From NCBI GenBank assembly GCA_964653795.1, contig CAZZHO010000002.1, forward strand, positions 1 to 64,000: a stretch of 64,000 nt of DNA, given 5' to 3'. This document shows, piece by piece, positions 7,045-16,368 of this stretch. Both the position numbers and the translations under genes were made by a program. Numbering within the stretch: position 1 is the first letter of the stretch; each line of letters begins with the position of its first letter. Source of the DNA: JAWPMT01 sp964653795. GTDB taxonomy: Bacteria > Bacteroidota > Bacteroidia > Cytophagales > Cyclobacteriaceae. The notes beneath the pieces are model-generated. The model searched no databases. It was not told the origin of the DNA and saw nothing but the letters and a program-made list of their open reading frames with translations.

Positions 7045-8280
7045 ATGTCCCAAGAAGTCTTAACACCCCAGTCAACGTCTAACGGTCAGCATAAAAAGAG
7101 AAACTTTATAGATAGTTTTGAATCGCCAGATTTTTATGGCGTTGATGATCTACTGACAGAAGAACATCTCTTGATTAGAGCTTCGGTCAGGGACTTTGTC
7201 AAAAAAGAAATCACCCCTTATGTAGAGGATTGGGCAGAAAGAGCTCATTTTCCTTATGAAATAGTAAGAAAATTTGGTAAGGTTGGGGCTTTTGGACCCA
7301 CAGTCCCCCAGGAGTATGGAGGTGGTGGCCTTGATTACATCTCTTACGGACTAATCATGCAGGAAATAGAACGTGGAGATTCTGGGATGCGATCAACAGC
7401 CTCCGTCCAAGGTTCTTTGGTAATGTATCCTATTTATGCATTTGGTTCGGAAGAACAGAAGAAGAAGTACCTTCCGAAGCTTGGAAGTGGTGAAATGCTA
7501 GGTTGCTTTGGGTTGACAGAGCCAAACCATGGTAGTAATCCTAGTGGCATGGAAACACACTTTAAGGATATGGGTGACTATTACCTTTTGAATGGTGCGA
7601 AAATGTGGATTTCGAACTCTCCTAAAGCGGATATCGCGGTGGTATGGGCGAAGAGTGAGGAAGGAAGAATTCACGGCCTAATAGTAGAGAGGGGAATGGA
7701 AGGTTTTAGTACCCCAGAAACCCATGGCAAGTGGTCTTTGCGCGCCTCTGCTACCGGAGAGCTAGTGTTCAGCGATGTGAAAGTGCCAAAGGAAAACCTT
7801 CTTCCTGGAAAAAATGGGTTAGGTGCTCCAATGATGTGTTTGGACAAAGCGAGGTATGGTATTGCCTGGGGTGCTATTGGTGCGGCCATGGATTGCTATG
7901 AGTCTGCTCGTCGGTACGCTGGTGAAAGAAATCAATTTGGTAAACCAATTGCCGGCTTTCAGTTGATTCAGAAAAAACTATCGGAGATGCTTACAGAAAT
8001 TACCAAAGCTCAGCTCCTTAACTGGAAACTTGGGAAGCTAATGGATGAGGGTAAAGCCTCCACTCCTCAGATTTCGATGGCGAAAAGAAACAACGTGGCA
8101 ACTGCATTGGAAATTGCCAGAGAGGCAAGACAAATTCACGGCGGTATGGGCATTACAGGTGAATACCCTATGATGCGGCATATGATGAACCTTGAGTCTG
8201 TTGTCACCTATGAAGGCACGCATGATATCCATTTATTAATTCTTGGTGCTGATATTACAGGGATTCCCGCTTTTTCTTAA
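7045..8280 (+). CDS. Glutaryl-CoA dehydrogenase-like acyl-CoA dehydrogenase
   Basis: A 411-residue FAD enzyme. Full-length acyl-CoA dehydrogenase architecture is visible: an N-terminal helical domain to about 150, the middle beta domain with GCFGLTEPNHGSNPSGM and WISNSPKADIAVVWAK, and the C-terminal helical domain with RNQFGKPIAGFQLIQKKL and RQIHGGMGITGEYPMMRH. The catalytic Glu is E390 in YEGTHDIH, the glutaryl-CoA dehydrogenase form of the active site. RSTASVQGSLVMYPI is also typical of that subfamily. The enzyme would oxidise and decarboxylate glutaryl-CoA to crotonyl-CoA, a late step in lysine and tryptophan breakdown, which agrees with the divergent tryptophan dioxygenase. Confidence 0.85.
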   Translation: MSQEVLTPQSTSNGQHKKRNFIDSFESPDFYGVDDLLTEEHLLIRASVRDFVKKEITPYVEDWAERAHFPYEIVRKFGKVGAFGPTVPQEYGGGGLDYISYGLIMQEIERGDSGMRSTASVQGSLVMYPIYAFGSEEQKKKYLPKLGSGEMLGCFGLTEPNHGSNPSGMETHFKDMGDYYLLNGAKMWISNSPKADIAVVWAKSEEGRIHGLIVERGMEGFSTPETHGKWSLRASATGELVFSDVKVPKENLLPGKNGLGAPMMCLDKARYGIAWGAIGAAMDCYESARRYAGERNQFGKPIAGFQLIQKKLSEMLTEITKAQLLNWKLGKLMDEGKASTPQISMAKRNNVATALEIAREARQIHGGMGITGEYPMMRHMMNLESVVTYEGTHDIHLLILGADITGIPAFS

Positions 8281-8303
8281 GCTTATGGTGGAGGCCTCAC
8301 CAG

Positions 8304-9803
8304 ATGAATAGTGTTCTGGACCGGAGAAATCAGAATTATACCCTGAAGTATACACTTTTAGGAGTTTTGTTCGGTTTCTTATTTCCGGTGATAGGTACTT
8401 TCTTGGCCATTATCTCCGAGGGCATGCCTTTGTCAAGTGGGTTTGTCTATGTCCAATCCACTAACGTACTACTTTGGATTATTGATACTGCACCTATCTT
8501 TCTTGGTGGAGCTGCATTCTTGATTGGAAGAAAACAAGATCGTCTTACGGAGTTTAATTCAAGTTTAGCGGAAAAGATAAAAGAGAAGACTATCTCTCTT
8601 GAACAAGAGATTAAGGAAGGAAAAGAAAGAGAGAAGGAGCTAATAGAGATGAGGCGGGCAGCGGAAATGGGTGTGGAGATCAAAGATCAGTTTCTTAGCA
8701 ACATCAGCCATGAAATACGCACGCTGATGAATGGTGTTTTGGGAATGATTGATCTATTGGCAAAACAGACTAAGCTAGATGCGAAGCAGCTTGAGTATCT
8801 GTCGCTTATGGAATATTCAGCTAAGAACCTCTTGGTTATAATTAACGATATTCTTGATCTCTCAAAAGCCAATGCGGACAAGTTGGAACTTCGAAATGAG
8901 GACTTTAGTCTCTATAAACTTCTTGATAACCTGGAGGCTACACTTTTGATTTCGGCCTCAGAGAAGGGGATTGAGTTGCGCGTATCTAAAGACAATGAAG
9001 TCCCTGATAGATTATTTGGTGATGCCGTTAGACTGTATCAAATTCTAATGAATCTTGGTAATAATGCTATCAAATTCACCTCAGAGGGTAAAGTAGATGT
9101 CGATGTGAAGCTGCTAGAAGAGAAGGCTGATGGGTTCTTAGTGCGATTTTCCGTTATCGATACTGGCGTTGGAATACCATCTAATTTGAAACAGGATGTT
9201 TTTAGACAGTTTACCCAAGTCGATGATGGAATTAGCAAACGATATGGCGGTACGGGCTTGGGGCTTTCAATAGTGCAAAAACTTGTGGAGCTGTTTGATG
9301 GCAAACTAGAGTTGGATAGTCAAGTAGGCCGAGGATCTACTTTCTATGTGGATCTATTATTGCCAGGGGCAAAGGAAGAAACGGAAGCGGCAAATGGTGA
9401 TGTTAAGAAAGAGTTGTCAATGGACACCAGATCTAGTCTTAAAGTCATTCTGGCTGAAGACAATAAAATCAATCAGGTTTTTGCCGAGTCTGCTTTGAAT
9501 AGATTGGGGATAAATGTTCAAGTTGCTGAGAACGGAAAGGAAGTCATCGCATTGCTAAGAAAAAATCAATTCGATTTGATATTAATGGATATTCAAATGC
9601 CTGAGATGGATGGTTTAGAAACCACTCGTTACATAAGGGGAAATATGGACGCGCCGAACAAAAACATAAAAATCATAGCCGTCACTGCGGCTGTTATGGA
9701 TCGCGAAGTACAGCAATGCTTTGATGCAGGTGTCAATCAATACATATCCAAGCCATTCAATCCGGATGATTTAATGGAAAAGATCACGGAGCTGATAGGT
9801 TAA
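8304..9803 (+). CDS. Membrane hybrid histidine kinase / response regulator
   Basis: 499 residues. Two N-terminal membrane segments (about 15-37 and 52-75) with a very short loop are followed by a coiled coil (80-125). Then come a HisKA domain with the phospho-acceptor H136 in FLSNISHEIRT, a HATPase domain (N box LMNLGNNAIKF, G1 DTGVGIP, G2 GGTGLGLSIV) and a C-terminal receiver (about 379-498) with phospho-acceptor D429 in LMDIQMPEMDG and the conserved Lys in YISKPF. There is no separate sensor domain, no HPt and no adjacent response regulator, so the phosphorelay partner is elsewhere. The gene starts 23 bases after the acyl-CoA dehydrogenase stop and may be co-transcribed with it. Confidence 0.93.
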   Translation: MNSVLDRRNQNYTLKYTLLGVLFGFLFPVIGTFLAIISEGMPLSSGFVYVQSTNVLLWIIDTAPIFLGGAAFLIGRKQDRLTEFNSSLAEKIKEKTISLEQEIKEGKEREKELIEMRRAAEMGVEIKDQFLSNISHEIRTLMNGVLGMIDLLAKQTKLDAKQLEYLSLMEYSAKNLLVIINDILDLSKANADKLELRNEDFSLYKLLDNLEATLLISASEKGIELRVSKDNEVPDRLFGDAVRLYQILMNLGNNAIKFTSEGKVDVDVKLLEEKADGFLVRFSVIDTGVGIPSNLKQDVFRQFTQVDDGISKRYGGTGLGLSIVQKLVELFDGKLELDSQVGRGSTFYVDLLLPGAKEETEAANGDVKKELSMDTRSSLKVILAEDNKINQVFAESALNRLGINVQVAENGKEVIALLRKNQFDLILMDIQMPEMDGLETTRYIRGNMDAPNKNIKIIAVTAAVMDREVQQCFDAGVNQYISKPFNPDDLMEKITELIG

Positions 9804-9829
9804 TTATTTTCAATAGCATGCCCAAAAAG

Positions 9830-10495
9830 TCAAGTTAGTCCAGATAAATAGCCATACTGGATTAAATCATCTTTGTTTCTTACTGGTATAGTTCGTCCTT
9901 CTTTTATCAGATAGCAGCTGTCCGTACAACTAAGCACGTTCTCATACTGGTGGTCTGTAACAATGATTCCTTTTTGTTTTTTCAGGTTTAGGATATGTAC
10001 TTTCAAATCCTCAGTCAGTACTGGTGATAAGAAGGAAAATGGTTCATCTAACAGCGTAAATTGAGTAGAGGCGCAGAGTAGGAGTAGTGCTTCGAAGTAT
10101 TTTCTGAGTCCATGAGACAGGCTCCCGAGTGTATCATATAAGTATTGCCTCACTTCTGGTAGGCCCTCGAGAAATTCCCTTCGTTCTGGGTTGATCCTGA
10201 AAACATCAAGAAGTTTTGAGAACGTTAGATAAGTTGGTGTGAAAGCTTCTTGAGATAAATAGCTTATTCTATTTCCTCCTAAAAATGGCTTTTCAAAGTA
10301 TTGTCCATTTATTCTTAGAGACTGATTTTCAGCTTTTAATGCACCAAAGATCACTTTTAGTAAACTGCTCTTGCCAGATCCATTTCTACCCAATATTCCA
10401 ACGGTCTGTCCTGTTTGGCATCGCAGATAAACATCCGAAAGAATTCTCTTTTGCCCATAAGCCAGTAAGACGCTATCTATTTCTAAAGTATCCAT
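9830..10495 (-). CDS. ABC transporter ATP-binding protein with unusual signature
   Basis: 221 residues from ATG at 10495. The longer open frame upstream has no better start, and this ATG begins the first family strand MDTLEIDSVLLAYG. Walker A is GILGRNGSGKSS, Walker B TLLDEPFSFL, and the switch His is in IIVTDHQYENV. The signature motif reads LSHGLRKY rather than LSGGQ. The start overlaps the end of a small membrane-protein gene by 13 bases, so the two probably work together. An FtsX-type permease gene lies further upstream in the same operon. The substrate is unknown. The sequence resembles LptB-type ATPases only in general features. Confidence 0.8.
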   Translation of the reverse strand: MDTLEIDSVLLAYGQKRILSDVYLRCQTGQTVGILGRNGSGKSSLLKVIFGALKAENQSLRINGQYFEKPFLGGNRISYLSQEAFTPTYLTFSKLLDVFRINPERREFLEGLPEVRQYLYDTLGSLSHGLRKYFEALLLLCASTQFTLLDEPFSFLSPVLTEDLKVHILNLKKQKGIIVTDHQYENVLSCTDSCYLIKEGRTIPVRNKDDLIQYGYLSGLT

Positions 10496-10800
10496 CTGAG
10501 TATTTGGACCAGTATAAAAGTCAGGATGAAATCTATAAAGAACGAAAGCCACAAAAGCTTTTTGGTATCCAATCCGATATTCAGGAAGAAGAAGGTACTT
10601 TTTTGAGGGAACAGGAAATACGAAGTGCCAACAAAGAAGTAGCCGATGACTTTTATCCAGAAAAACGACATGATGGGAATGCCAGGGTACAAAAAGGCAT
10701 TACCAACGCATATTAGCGTGAATACGAGATTATAGACTGTACACTCCTTAAAAAAATATTTGAGGCCGATTGCCCAGGTTCGCAAGTTTTCATTCATCAC
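10483..10800 (-). CDS. Small three-helix membrane protein
   Basis: 105 residues with three predicted membrane segments (about 22-45, 45-64 and 82-103) joined by short loops. I do not recognise the family. Its start lies inside the end of the FtsX-type permease gene (11-base overlap), and its end overlaps the ATPase start by 13 bases, so all three genes are probably translated as a unit. It could be a minimal membrane partner for the ATPase (inference). ATG codons at 10800 and 10797 are both possible starts. Confidence 0.6.
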   Translation of the reverse strand: MMNENLRTWAIGLKYFFKECTVYNLVFTLICVGNAFLYPGIPIMSFFWIKVIGYFFVGTSYFLFPQKSTFFFLNIGLDTKKLLWLSFFIDFILTFILVQILRWIL

Positions 10801-13216
10801 GCAAGCTCTTTACTGGATTCGCAGTAGCTGCTTTGATGCTTTGGAAAGAGATGGTAGCAAAAGCTATTAATAACGCTACAACGCCTGCAATTACAAAAAC
10901 TGCCCAGTTTAGGTCCACAGCATAGGCGAAGTTTTCAAGCCAACCCGAAATCCAATAGTAGGAAGCAGGAATAGCAATGAAGGCGGCAACCAGTACTAAT
11001 TTGGCAAAGTCCGTTGCTAGCCAGAGGATAATGGAAGGGACAGTGGCGCCAAGCACTTTCCTTACACCTATTTCTTTTACTTTCTGGTTAATGACGTAAG
11101 CTGATAGTCCTAGCAGTCCTATACAAGCGATTAAGATTGCCAGAAATGTGAAAATGCCGAATATTTGACCTGTTGACTTTTCCGCTTCGTAAAACTCCTC
11201 CAGGTCTTTATCCAAAAAGTAGCTCTGGAAAGGGGAGTCTGATACGAATTCCTGCCATTTGCTTTCAACATCATTCAAGGCGCTTTGACCAGCCCTTCCA
11301 TCCAGGCGCACGACCATTTTGTTGACGAACTGGTTTCGGCCTTGGGTGGAGGTAATGGAGACAGGTTCCAATGCCACATGCAGAGATTGGAAATGGAAAT
11401 CTTCTACAACACCAATGATTGTCAACTCTTCATTCTCTTCCACATGTATGACCTTTTTACCAATAGGGTCGATGATTCCGAGTTTATCGATGGCGGATTT
11501 ATTTAAAACAATGGAGAGGCTATCCTCACGACCTTTAGCGAAAAACCTTCCTTCTGAAAGTTGGATATCCATGGCTTCGATCATGTCTTCATCGAAATTC
11601 ATATTTCTGGTCATCATACTCTCCTTGCTACCTCCGGGTACTCTGATAAGGTATCCAGGTAAAATATCGCCTGGCATAGCTGAAGTGAAGGCAGTTGATT
11701 GTATGTCAGGGATGTTATTTACTTGGTTCTTAAAGGTTTCAAAACGCTCCCAGTTTACGCCATCAGCGGCATTGTTGAGCGCGAAAGCGTTTTCCACCAC
11801 GAGGACCTGATCTTTGTTGAATCCGAGATTCTTTCTTAGCAAGAACCCCATTTGATCAAAAACCAACATGGTGCTGCTAATGAGTGCTATGGAAATAGCA
11901 AACTGCACGACGACCAATACATTTCTCAGCTGCACTCCGGTTTTGGAAGTCTTCAGTTTACCTTTCAAGACATTGAGAGGTGAAAATCCAGCTATGAATA
12001 CTGCTGGGTATAACCCTGCCAAAAGCCCTATAATCAATATTATGAGGATAAACATCGAAATGTTTATAGGAGTAGCAATTTGCATCAACGACAAGGGTCT
12101 ACCAGCGATATCGTTGAAGAAAGGCAATGCCAAAAAGGTAATCCCTAGCGTAACGATGGCACTAATGGAGGTAATGATGATGGATTCGGTGAGAAATTGA
12201 CCTACAAGTTGCCTCTTTTCGGATCCAAGCACTTTTCTTACTCCTACTTCTTTGGCTCTCTCCGTCGATCGGGCGGTAGATAAGTTCATGAAATTGATGG
12301 TGGCAATGAGTAGAATGAAAATAGCCACAATGGAGAAAATGTAGATGTAGGTGATGTTTCCGTGGGCCTTTATTTCTCCTTCTAGGTTGGAGTGGAGATG
12401 GATGTCCTGAATCGCTCTTAGCGAGTAGTTGTATCCGTTTCCTGCTTCAACGTATTCATCATATGAGATTCCATTCCGGGCTCTGATCTCATCGTCAGCA
12501 TATTGTTTTATTAAGGACGGTATCTTCTCCTCAAAGGCATGTTCGTCTGATCCCTCTGCGAGCTGGATATAACTGTGAACAGAAAAGGCGGTCCAGTTTT
12601 TCTGATTGATGAATGGGAACCGGTGAAAGGGTATCAGGTAGTCGAACTGCAGGTGGGAGTTCTTGGGATAGTTTTTAGCGACTCCAGTAACTTTTAGTGA
12701 GTTATTAGCAAAAATGATCGTTTGACCCAAAGCTTCCTCGTTGCCAAAAAGCTTATCGGCGATTTCTTCTGTAACAATAATGGCGTCAATATCATCTAAT
12801 GCCGTTTCAGGGTCTCCTTGAAGCAGCGGCACATTGATGACTTGTAGGAACGTGGAGTCTGTAAAAAGTACTCTTTCTTCAGTGAAATAGTCGTCACCAT
12901 ATTGTAAGACCAATGGTCCAAAAGCGGGCAGAAAGCGCGTTTGATTCACTACTTCCGGAAAATCCTCCACCATTTGCGGACTGATGGAGTGAGGTATGAA
13001 GGCGTAATCAACCTCTCTTTCAGGGTAAACACGATTTAGCTCAAGTCTATAGAGGTCTTCACGCTGAAATTCGTCATAGGACAAATCATATGAAACATAT
13101 AAAAAGATTACCAGGCAAGTAGCCATTCCCATGGCTAGGCCAATGATGTTAATCAGTGTAAAGCCAAGTTTCTTATTAAGGCTCCTCCAAGAGGCGAGAA
13201 TATAGTTTTTCAGCAT
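10790..13216 (-). CDS. FtsX/MacB-type ABC permease (duplicated-domain form)
   Basis: 808 residues with the usual Bacteroidota layout: an N-terminal membrane helix (about 20-43), a MacB-like periplasmic domain, an FtsX core with three helices (about 285-410) ending in a conserved AGLYPAVFIAGFSPLNVLKG segment, then a fourth helix, a second periplasmic domain (about 460-670) and a second FtsX core (about 680-800). ARSTERAKEVGVRKVLGS and its C-terminal copy VKEIGVRKVLGA are the diagnostic FtsX loops. The family couples a cytoplasmic ATPase to mechanical work on periplasmic partners or export. Two overlapping genes downstream encode a small membrane protein and an ATPase, but that ATPase is not a typical MacB or LolD type, so partnership is uncertain. 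Confidence 0.85.
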   Translation of the reverse strand: MLKNYILASWRSLNKKLGFTLINIIGLAMGMATCLVIFLYVSYDLSYDEFQREDLYRLELNRVYPEREVDYAFIPHSISPQMVEDFPEVVNQTRFLPAFGPLVLQYGDDYFTEERVLFTDSTFLQVINVPLLQGDPETALDDIDAIIVTEEIADKLFGNEEALGQTIIFANNSLKVTGVAKNYPKNSHLQFDYLIPFHRFPFINQKNWTAFSVHSYIQLAEGSDEHAFEEKIPSLIKQYADDEIRARNGISYDEYVEAGNGYNYSLRAIQDIHLHSNLEGEIKAHGNITYIYIFSIVAIFILLIATINFMNLSTARSTERAKEVGVRKVLGSEKRQLVGQFLTESIIITSISAIVTLGITFLALPFFNDIAGRPLSLMQIATPINISMFILIILIIGLLAGLYPAVFIAGFSPLNVLKGKLKTSKTGVQLRNVLVVVQFAISIALISSTMLVFDQMGFLLRKNLGFNKDQVLVVENAFALNNAADGVNWERFETFKNQVNNIPDIQSTAFTSAMPGDILPGYLIRVPGGSKESMMTRNMNFDEDMIEAMDIQLSEGRFFAKGREDSLSIVLNKSAIDKLGIIDPIGKKVIHVEENEELTIIGVVEDFHFQSLHVALEPVSITSTQGRNQFVNKMVVRLDGRAGQSALNDVESKWQEFVSDSPFQSYFLDKDLEEFYEAEKSTGQIFGIFTFLAILIACIGLLGLSAYVINQKVKEIGVRKVLGATVPSIILWLATDFAKLVLVAAFIAIPASYYWISGWLENFAYAVDLNWAVFVIAGVVALLIAFATISFQSIKAATANPVKSLRDE

Positions 13217-13362
13217 GTTTTTGAGTATTGACTAATTAAAGATACGGCAAACAGCCAGTTGTGGTACGTTTATGAGATTTCTAGCTTGTTCAAATTGACG
13301 AACGGTAGGTGTTTGGCCTAGCATCTTCTCTAAATTCACCATCAAATCAAACCCTAATACTT

Positions 13363-16300
13363 ATGAGAAAAGTCCTGTCTCTAGGTTTCCTCTTTGTTTT
13401 TGGAAACCTGCTTGCCCAAGAGACCTTCCTCTCCAATAGAACCGCTGATGATCGTAATACAGTATACGCATTTAGCAATGCCACAATTATTACGTCACCC
13501 GGCAATATTGTAGAAAATGGTACGCTGGTCACAAGAGGGAAAAAGATACTCGCGGTAGGAGTGAATGTCGCTGTACCCGATGAGGCCATTAAGGTTGACC
13601 TTCAGGGAAAATACATCTATCCAGGTCTTATAGACCCTTACACAAATTATGGCCTACCAGATGTGATAGGGGTAAGGAGAGCCTCTGGTGAAACGCCTCA
13701 ATTTGAATCCAAGGTTCCCCAGGCTTTAGGTTGGAATGAACATAATCAGAGTCATTATGATGCTGTCGATGACTTCAGTGTGAATACCAAGGAAGCAGAA
13801 AAGCTGAGGAAGATGGGCTTTACATCTGTATCGGCTTTCCGTCCTAATGGAGTGATTAGAGGAACTGCTGTAGCGGTAAATCTCTCAGATGGACCTAGTC
13901 AAGAAGCGATTTTGAAGGATAAGGCCTCCAACCATTTTGCATTTAAACGAGGTGCTTCTAAGCAGCTATATCCAAACTCCATAATGGGTATGGTAGCACT
14001 GATAAGACAAAATTACTTGAATGCTCAATGGTACGAGTCCGGGGCAGACCATCACAACATTACGTTGGAGTCTTTCAATGAAAATGCTGGCCTACCTCAA
14101 GTTTTTGAGGCTAACAACAATAAGTTAAGGGTACTTCTTGCTGATAAGATTGGTGATGAGTTTGGAGTTCAGTACATCATTCTTGGGAATGGTGATGAGT
14201 ATCAAAGAGTGGAGGAGGTTGCGGCGACCAAAGCCAGAATGATTTTGCCTTTAACATTTCCAGACGCTTATGACGTAGAGGATCCTTTGGAAGCGGCTGA
14301 TATATCATTGGCGATGATGAAGCACTGGGAGATGGCACCAGCGAATCCCGCTATGCTAAAAGAGAAAGGAATTCAGTTTGCATTTACATCCAATGGCTTA
14401 AAGTCTGACAAAGACTTTTGGAAAAACTTGAAGAAAGCAGTGGATTACGGCTTGAGTAAGCAAGATGCCATTGCAGCGGTCACGAGGATTCCAGCTGAAT
14501 TATTAGGCATTACTGATAAAGTAGGGACTTTGGAGTCTGGGAAGCATGCCAATTTCATCATTGCCTCTGGCGACCTCTTCGGAAATGGGAAAATCCTAGA
14601 GTCCTGGGTGGTCGGGGATCAAATGATCGTGAATAAAGAAAACGATGAATCCTTGGCTGGGAGTTATAGGCTCAACATAGGAAATGCTGAATATTCCCTG
14701 TCCTTGAGTATCGAAAAAGATAAGTGGAAGTCTGATGTCAAGCAGGATACTGTGAAACTTAAGTCAAAAATGAAATTCGATCAAACGAGGGTTACACTTT
14801 CCATTGGTGAAGGTAATAGTGCTTTCAGGTTGAGTGGATGGTTGGGTGAAGATAAGATTTCAGGTTCAGGGGAATCAGCTACTGGCTCCTCTGTGAATTG
14901 GACAGCTCAAAAAATATCGACTCCAGAAGAAAGCGGAGACAAGAATAAGGATAGTGAAAAGCCGGAATTGGGAAATATCATCTATCCTTTTGTGGCCCAT
15001 GGATGGAAAGAAAAACCAGCCCAAGAGACGTATCTGATACAAAACGCGACTGTATGGACTATGGAGGAAGGGGATCAACCAGAAGTCAAAGATGTGTTAG
15101 TTCGATCAGGAAAAATTGCACAAGTAGGACAAAATCTGCCTGCATCCGGTGCCACCATCATCGACGGACAGGGCATGCACCTTACACCAGGAATAATTGA
15201 TGAACACTCCCATGCCGCTTTGAGTGGGGTTAATGAGAGCTCGCAAACTATGGTGTCGGAAGTGAGAATGTATGATGCTGTGGATTCAGAGGATATAGAC
15301 ATCTACCGTCAACTGGCAGGAGGAGTAGTAGCTGCTCAGTTACTTCATGGCTCGGCCAATCCGGTTGGCGGCCAGTCTGCTCTTGTCAAATTCCGGTGGG
15401 GTAGTACCCCAGAAGAAATGAGCATCCGCGGTGCTGATGGTTTTATCAAGTTTGCACTTGGAGAAAACGTGAAACAATCCAACAGGTCTAGTGAATGGGT
15501 TAACCGATTTCCTCAGACTCGCATGGGTGTGGAGCAGGTATATGTTGATGGTTTCACAAGAGCCAAAGAGTATGAGGCTAGATGGAAAGCTTTTGAAACG
15601 GCCTCCAAATCAAAGAAAGGTCCGCGACATAAGGCACCTAGAAGAGACCTTCAGCTTGAGGCGCTGCTGGAAATTCTCAACAAGGAAAGATTTATCTCAT
15701 GCCATTCTTATGTCCAGTCTGAGATCAATATGTTGATGAAAGTGGCTGAGTCGTTCGACTTTCGTATCAACACCTTCACCCATATCCTGGAAGGTTATAA
15801 AGTAGCCGACAAGATGGCAGCCCATGGAGCGGGAGGATCCACTTTCGCTGATTGGTGGGCCTATAAGTATGAAGTTAAGGAAGCTATTCCTTACAACGCA
15901 GCTTTGATGACCCAAGCAGGAGTATTGTCTGCTATCAATTCTGATGATTCAGAGATGGCAAGGCGACTCAATCAAGAGGCTGCAAAGTCTGTGAAATATG
16001 GTGATATGGATGAGTGGGAGTCTTTCAAGATGGTGACCATAAACCCAGCTAAAATGCTTCACCTGGACGACAGGATGGGAAGCATTAAAGTCGGGAAGGA
16101 TGCTGACTTGGTTTTATGGACAGATCATCCATTGTCGATTTATGCAAAATCTCATACGACCATGGTGGATGGTACTATCCTGTATTCCTTGGAAAAAGAT
16201 CAACAAGCAAGGAACGAAATCGCGGCTGAAAGGGCTAGGCTTATTCAGAAGATGAGAGAAGTGAAAGCCAAAGGTGGAAAGACTCAGAAAGCAAAAAAAC

Positions 16301-16368
16301 CAGAAAAGCATGATTGGCATTGTGAGGATTTTGTATTGGTAGATTATATCACGGAAACAGAAGAATGA
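13363..16368 (+). CDS. Exported tandem-domain amidohydrolase
   Basis: 1001 residues from ATG at 13363, which begins a signal peptide (MRKVLSLGFLFVFGNLLAQ). The open frame extends to a GTG at 13309, but that would bury the signal. There are two amidohydrolase-like modules. The first (about 40-430) has the composite-domain strands and a metal-site remnant PGLIDPYTNYG, with no His-x-His. The second (about 570-980) has an intact PGIIDEHSHAA, later HSYVQSEINM and FTHILEG, and a closing Asp in AINSDDSEMA. The C-terminus is Lys-rich. The first half therefore looks catalytically dead and the second active, as in imidazolonepropionase-related exported hydrolases of Bacteroidota. The gene overlaps the next amidohydrolase by four bases. 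The substrate is unknown. Confidence 0.85.
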   Translation: MRKVLSLGFLFVFGNLLAQETFLSNRTADDRNTVYAFSNATIITSPGNIVENGTLVTRGKKILAVGVNVAVPDEAIKVDLQGKYIYPGLIDPYTNYGLPDVIGVRRASGETPQFESKVPQALGWNEHNQSHYDAVDDFSVNTKEAEKLRKMGFTSVSAFRPNGVIRGTAVAVNLSDGPSQEAILKDKASNHFAFKRGASKQLYPNSIMGMVALIRQNYLNAQWYESGADHHNITLESFNENAGLPQVFEANNNKLRVLLADKIGDEFGVQYIILGNGDEYQRVEEVAATKARMILPLTFPDAYDVEDPLEAADISLAMMKHWEMAPANPAMLKEKGIQFAFTSNGLKSDKDFWKNLKKAVDYGLSKQDAIAAVTRIPAELLGITDKVGTLESGKHANFIIASGDLFGNGKILESWVVGDQMIVNKENDESLAGSYRLNIGNAEYSLSLSIEKDKWKSDVKQDTVKLKSKMKFDQTRVTLSIGEGNSAFRLSGWLGEDKISGSGESATGSSVNWTAQKISTPEESGDKNKDSEKPELGNIIYPFVAHGWKEKPAQETYLIQNATVWTMEEGDQPEVKDVLVRSGKIAQVGQNLPASGATIIDGQGMHLTPGIIDEHSHAALSGVNESSQTMVSEVRMYDAVDSEDIDIYRQLAGGVVAAQLLHGSANPVGGQSALVKFRWGSTPEEMSIRGADGFIKFALGENVKQSNRSSEWVNRFPQTRMGVEQVYVDGFTRAKEYEARWKAFETASKSKKGPRHKAPRRDLQLEALLEILNKERFISCHSYVQSEINMLMKVAESFDFRINTFTHILEGYKVADKMAAHGAGGSTFADWWAYKYEVKEAIPYNAALMTQAGVLSAINSDDSEMARRLNQEAAKSVKYGDMDEWESFKMVTINPAKMLHLDDRMGSIKVGKDADLVLWTDHPLSIYAKSHTTMVDGTILYSLEKDQQARNEIAAERARLIQKMREVKAKGGKTQKAKKPEKHDWHCEDFVLVDYITETEE

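Noticed and set aside
10285..10716. 143-residue open frame on the plus strand opposite the ABC ATPase and small membrane protein
   Set aside because: It is antisense to two supported genes and shows no recognisable family pattern.
11319..11810. 163-residue open frame opposite the FtsX permease gene
   Set aside because: Antisense to a conserved gene, with no start context or family features.
13309..13362. GTG start giving an 18-residue extension of the first amidohydrolase
   Set aside because: It would bury the signal peptide that begins at ATG 13363.
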